Assembly: GCA_964247055.1 (NCBI GenBank)
Contig: OZ176055.1
Span: 9,176,001-9,240,000 of the forward strand
DNA: 64,000 nt
Reading direction: 5' to 3'
Source: Paragordius varius
Taxonomy: Eukaryota; Nematomorpha
Made by a program: the position numbers and the translations under genes. Shown in pieces: positions 61,801 through 64,000 of this stretch. Within the stretch, counting starts at the first letter, position 1. Each line of letters begins with the position of its first letter. The notes beneath the pieces are model-generated. The model was not told where the DNA came from and ran no database searches. It worked only from the letters and a program-made list of their open reading frames with translations.

Positions 61801-62140
61801 AATATCCCTTTCTTCTTTTCTTCATCCAACTCCAGTTGGAGAAATATCCAATTCTTCTTTTCATCCAACTCCAGTTGGAAAAATATCCAATTCTTCATTT
61901 CTTCATCCAACTCCAGTTGGAGAAATATCCAATTCTTCATTTCTTCATCCAACTCCAGTTGGAGAAATATCCAATTCTTCTTTTCTTCATCCAACTCCAG
62001 TTGGAGAAATATCCAATTCTTCTTTTCTTCATCCAACTCCAGTTGGAGAAATATCCAATTCTTCATTTATTCATCCAACTCCAGTTGGAGAAATATCCAA
62101 TTCTTCTTTTCTTCATCCAACTAGAGTTGGATAAATATCC

Positions 62141-64000
62141 AATTTCCCATTTATTTCATACGTTAACAGATATTTGATTATATTTACAGGTATGCGAACT
62201 ATCCATTTATCTAACAACATAATCAAATTTTAAGCAACTGAAAAAATGTCCAAATCTGTTTAACAAGTTATCTTTGTCCGATTTTAATGTTAGTTCAATT
62301 CCACTTTCTTCTATATCCTCCTTAATAATTAGAGGTAACCAGATCCTCATTATGCATCCGTTCAATTATTTCGATTTAATATTAAGATGTATCGATCATC
62401 AATTGTCATTAACTCTTTAAATATTTAACCATGTTTCCATTTTTTATTTTAGAAGCGTTTAAAATTTATTATACTGACTCAAGCCATATTTCGAAAATAT
62501 CAATTATAAAAAAATAATTTTTTATAAATAATTTACATAAGATAACACAATTACATAATATTATTAAAAATTATATTGGTTCATAGAAAGCATAACTTTA
62601 GAAAGTAAAATCATGTATCATGCAAATGAAATGCATAAACAAGTCATAATTATTAATTAAAGATAAAGCCCATTTATCCGAGTCCATTACAAATTTAGCG
62701 ATGGGATTCGAAAAGTAAGCTGTTTAATTTTTAATGATATACATTAATGTATATAGCAGTCGTTATTAAAATTAAAAAATTATTGAATCGATTTAATCAT
62801 ATCATAGATTTGCACTTAGATTTGAGCGGTGAAAGTTATTTAATAAAACGTAATGTGTTGCAGAATAGTTCCTGGGTTTATAAACTTCGGTATAAATTTT
62901 ACGTTTACGACTTTACCACTTCAAGCTTCACCTACATTAATGGATAATTCTTTATTAACAAAGGTCGATGGAATTGGTGTCTACCTTACAGAATCACCCA
63001 ATCCCTTTTCCTCTGAATCAGAATATTTATTAACTCGAGTATTTATTCAAATCCATTTATAAGATTTCAAATTTCGGATCTTTATACGCCTTTAATTATT
63101 TTTGTTCATGAGTGTTCAAAGTTTTCAACGTTCATTAATGTTTGTTAACTGAAGCTTGTAAATTAAAAGTTTCTTAACAGAAATCCGGATAAGCACCGAT
63201 AGTTTTTACTTTTATATCTGTGTAATCTCCTCTTTAAATGATTGTCCAAAGATTAACAAAGTTTTGTCTTTTATTTCGATATGAGTTAAAGGTCTCCAAA
63301 ATCTACATAATATCTGTTAAACAATTTTAGTTGTTTATAAAGAGAGGTTAAATACTGTAATGATCGTCTTTCAGGCATAAAATATTAAGGACAAAATCTT
63401 CTTAGGATTTGTTTTATCCAGAATGTAACACTATGAAACATAATCTTCAAATGTTATATTTGGATAAAAACTGCGAGGTTACAGTGATTTTAGTTATTAT
63501 TTATTGACTCTACTTTTATAAATATTATATCCGACAATAAATGCTTCACTATTTAAATCATTTATTTGATGAAGTTATATCATTGCTATATTATTGTGAA
63601 TATACTTTGTTTAGACTGAATCATCAGTCAGCACAGTTCGTGTTAAGAATTTCCATGTTAGTCCCCTTATTTCGTTTACAGTGGTTACATATTCAAAGTT
63701 GTTAATATATGGTTGATTTTTAAAGATGAGATACCCATACTTCTATACATTATTAAGAGATGTCAAATTTTTAATAATTTAAAGCTGTAATATTCTTCCG
63801 TGTTGGTTTCCATATTATATAGTTTGAAATTATATGTTTAAATAAAAAATGCATTTATTATTATATATACAAATTTTAATATGCATACATACATAAATAA
63901 GTATAATATATGTGAATATCGTTGCGATTAATTTATTTGTATACATTAAAATTTGGTAATTAAATATTAATATACATAAAAATTTTGTTATATAAAAAAT
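62141..64000 (+). repeat. Right flank of module 2, segmental duplication copy 2
   Basis: Colinear with 33,913-35,480 and truncated by the window end. It holds insertions absent from copy 1 (about 62,380-62,430 and 62,665-62,825). Short open frames such as 62,853-63,062 (with PTLMDNSLLTKVDGIGV) have recognisable but interrupted counterparts near 34,440-34,510. That could mean a decayed coding region, but no family is recognised. Confidence 0.92.
63588..63960. other. Highly conserved block in right flank, copy 2
   Basis: Counterpart of 35,040-35,420, with about six differences in 360 bp. It includes the minus-strand open stretch 63,611-63,742 with the same length and stop as its partner. Confidence 0.6.

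Larger units (their letters stand above)
48886..62140 (+). repeat. 42-bp satellite array 2 (about 315 monomers)
   Basis: Same monomer and orientation as array 1 but with its own variants. In 48.9-57.0 kb the centre of the dyad is 'tcca', 'tctt' or 'tcgt', with 'gaaatttcc', 'cttcctcc' and 'catgcaactcc' variants. In 57.0-62.1 kb 'tttattcatcc', 'ctccacttgg', 'ctacatttgg' and 'ggaaaaatatcc' are frequent. The 'atattcaattc' and 'gttgaagaa' types that fill the right half of array 1 are absent or rare. The longest plus-strand open frame (48,729-54,284, 1,851 codons) arises from the stop-free monomer and shifts repeat phase at each 41-bp unit, so I do not treat it as a gene. Confidence 0.97.

Noticed and set aside
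12561-64000. Two modules as uncollapsed haplotypes of a single locus
   Set aside because: The right flanks differ by about 6-15 percent with large indels, and different sequence (ICMT remnant, LINEs) lies between them, which fits an older segmental duplication better. Read-level proof is not available here.

Overview
The window is AT-rich nuclear DNA from a eukaryote, most likely an animal. Evidence for this is two multi-exon genes with GT-AG introns and metazoan-type protein families, fragments of RTE-type LINE retrotransposons, and hAT-type terminal repeats. Introns range from about 2 kb down to two of exactly 22 nt. That size is at the extreme low end for animals and suggests a fast-evolving, possibly parasitic invertebrate lineage. 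I cannot name the species.

Layout. 0-9 kb is genic. A complete MND1 gene (meiotic recombination, 6 exons, 205 aa) is followed 562 bp downstream, on the same strand, by a complete SLC35F3/F4-family transporter gene (6 exons, 653 aa). Old dispersed repeats lie around and inside them. 9-12.5 kb is intergenic, with a 0.9 kb hAT-type element and small repeats.

From 12.5 kb the window is dominated by one 42-bp satellite family, organised as two modules in the same orientation. Module 1 (about 12.56-35.5 kb) has a degenerate left flank of old satellite units, interrupted by a 0.77 kb inverted-repeat element. A homogeneous array of about 450 monomers follows (15.03-33.9 kb), then a non-satellite right flank. 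Module 2 (about 44.35-64 kb, running off the window) repeats the same order: degenerate flank, the same inverted-repeat element, an array of about 315 monomers (48.9-62.1 kb), and the homologous right flank. The locus was therefore duplicated after the inverted-repeat element inserted. Each array then homogenised separately, as shown by different monomer variants and different higher-order repeats (about 459 bp and 1.3-1.6 kb in array 1; 2,896 bp in array 2).

The 42-bp monomer is built on a dyad, CCAACT-NN-AGTTGG, with a second overlapping dyad, TTGGA-N6-TCCAA. The length is a multiple of three and four of its six frames lack stops, which creates huge open frames. No frame looks protected, so I treat the arrays as non-coding satellite.

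Between the modules (35.5-44.3 kb) lie a cluster of inverted AT-rich repeats, a decayed intron-containing copy of ICMT (isoprenylcysteine carboxyl methyltransferase), three RTE LINE fragments, and a possible unrecognised membrane-protein gene on the minus strand.

The most unusual content is the duplicated satellite module itself: a dyad-bearing monomer, nested higher-order repeats, age-graded edges, and a shared right flank with one block (35.04-35.42 / 63.59-63.96 kb) far better conserved than its surroundings.
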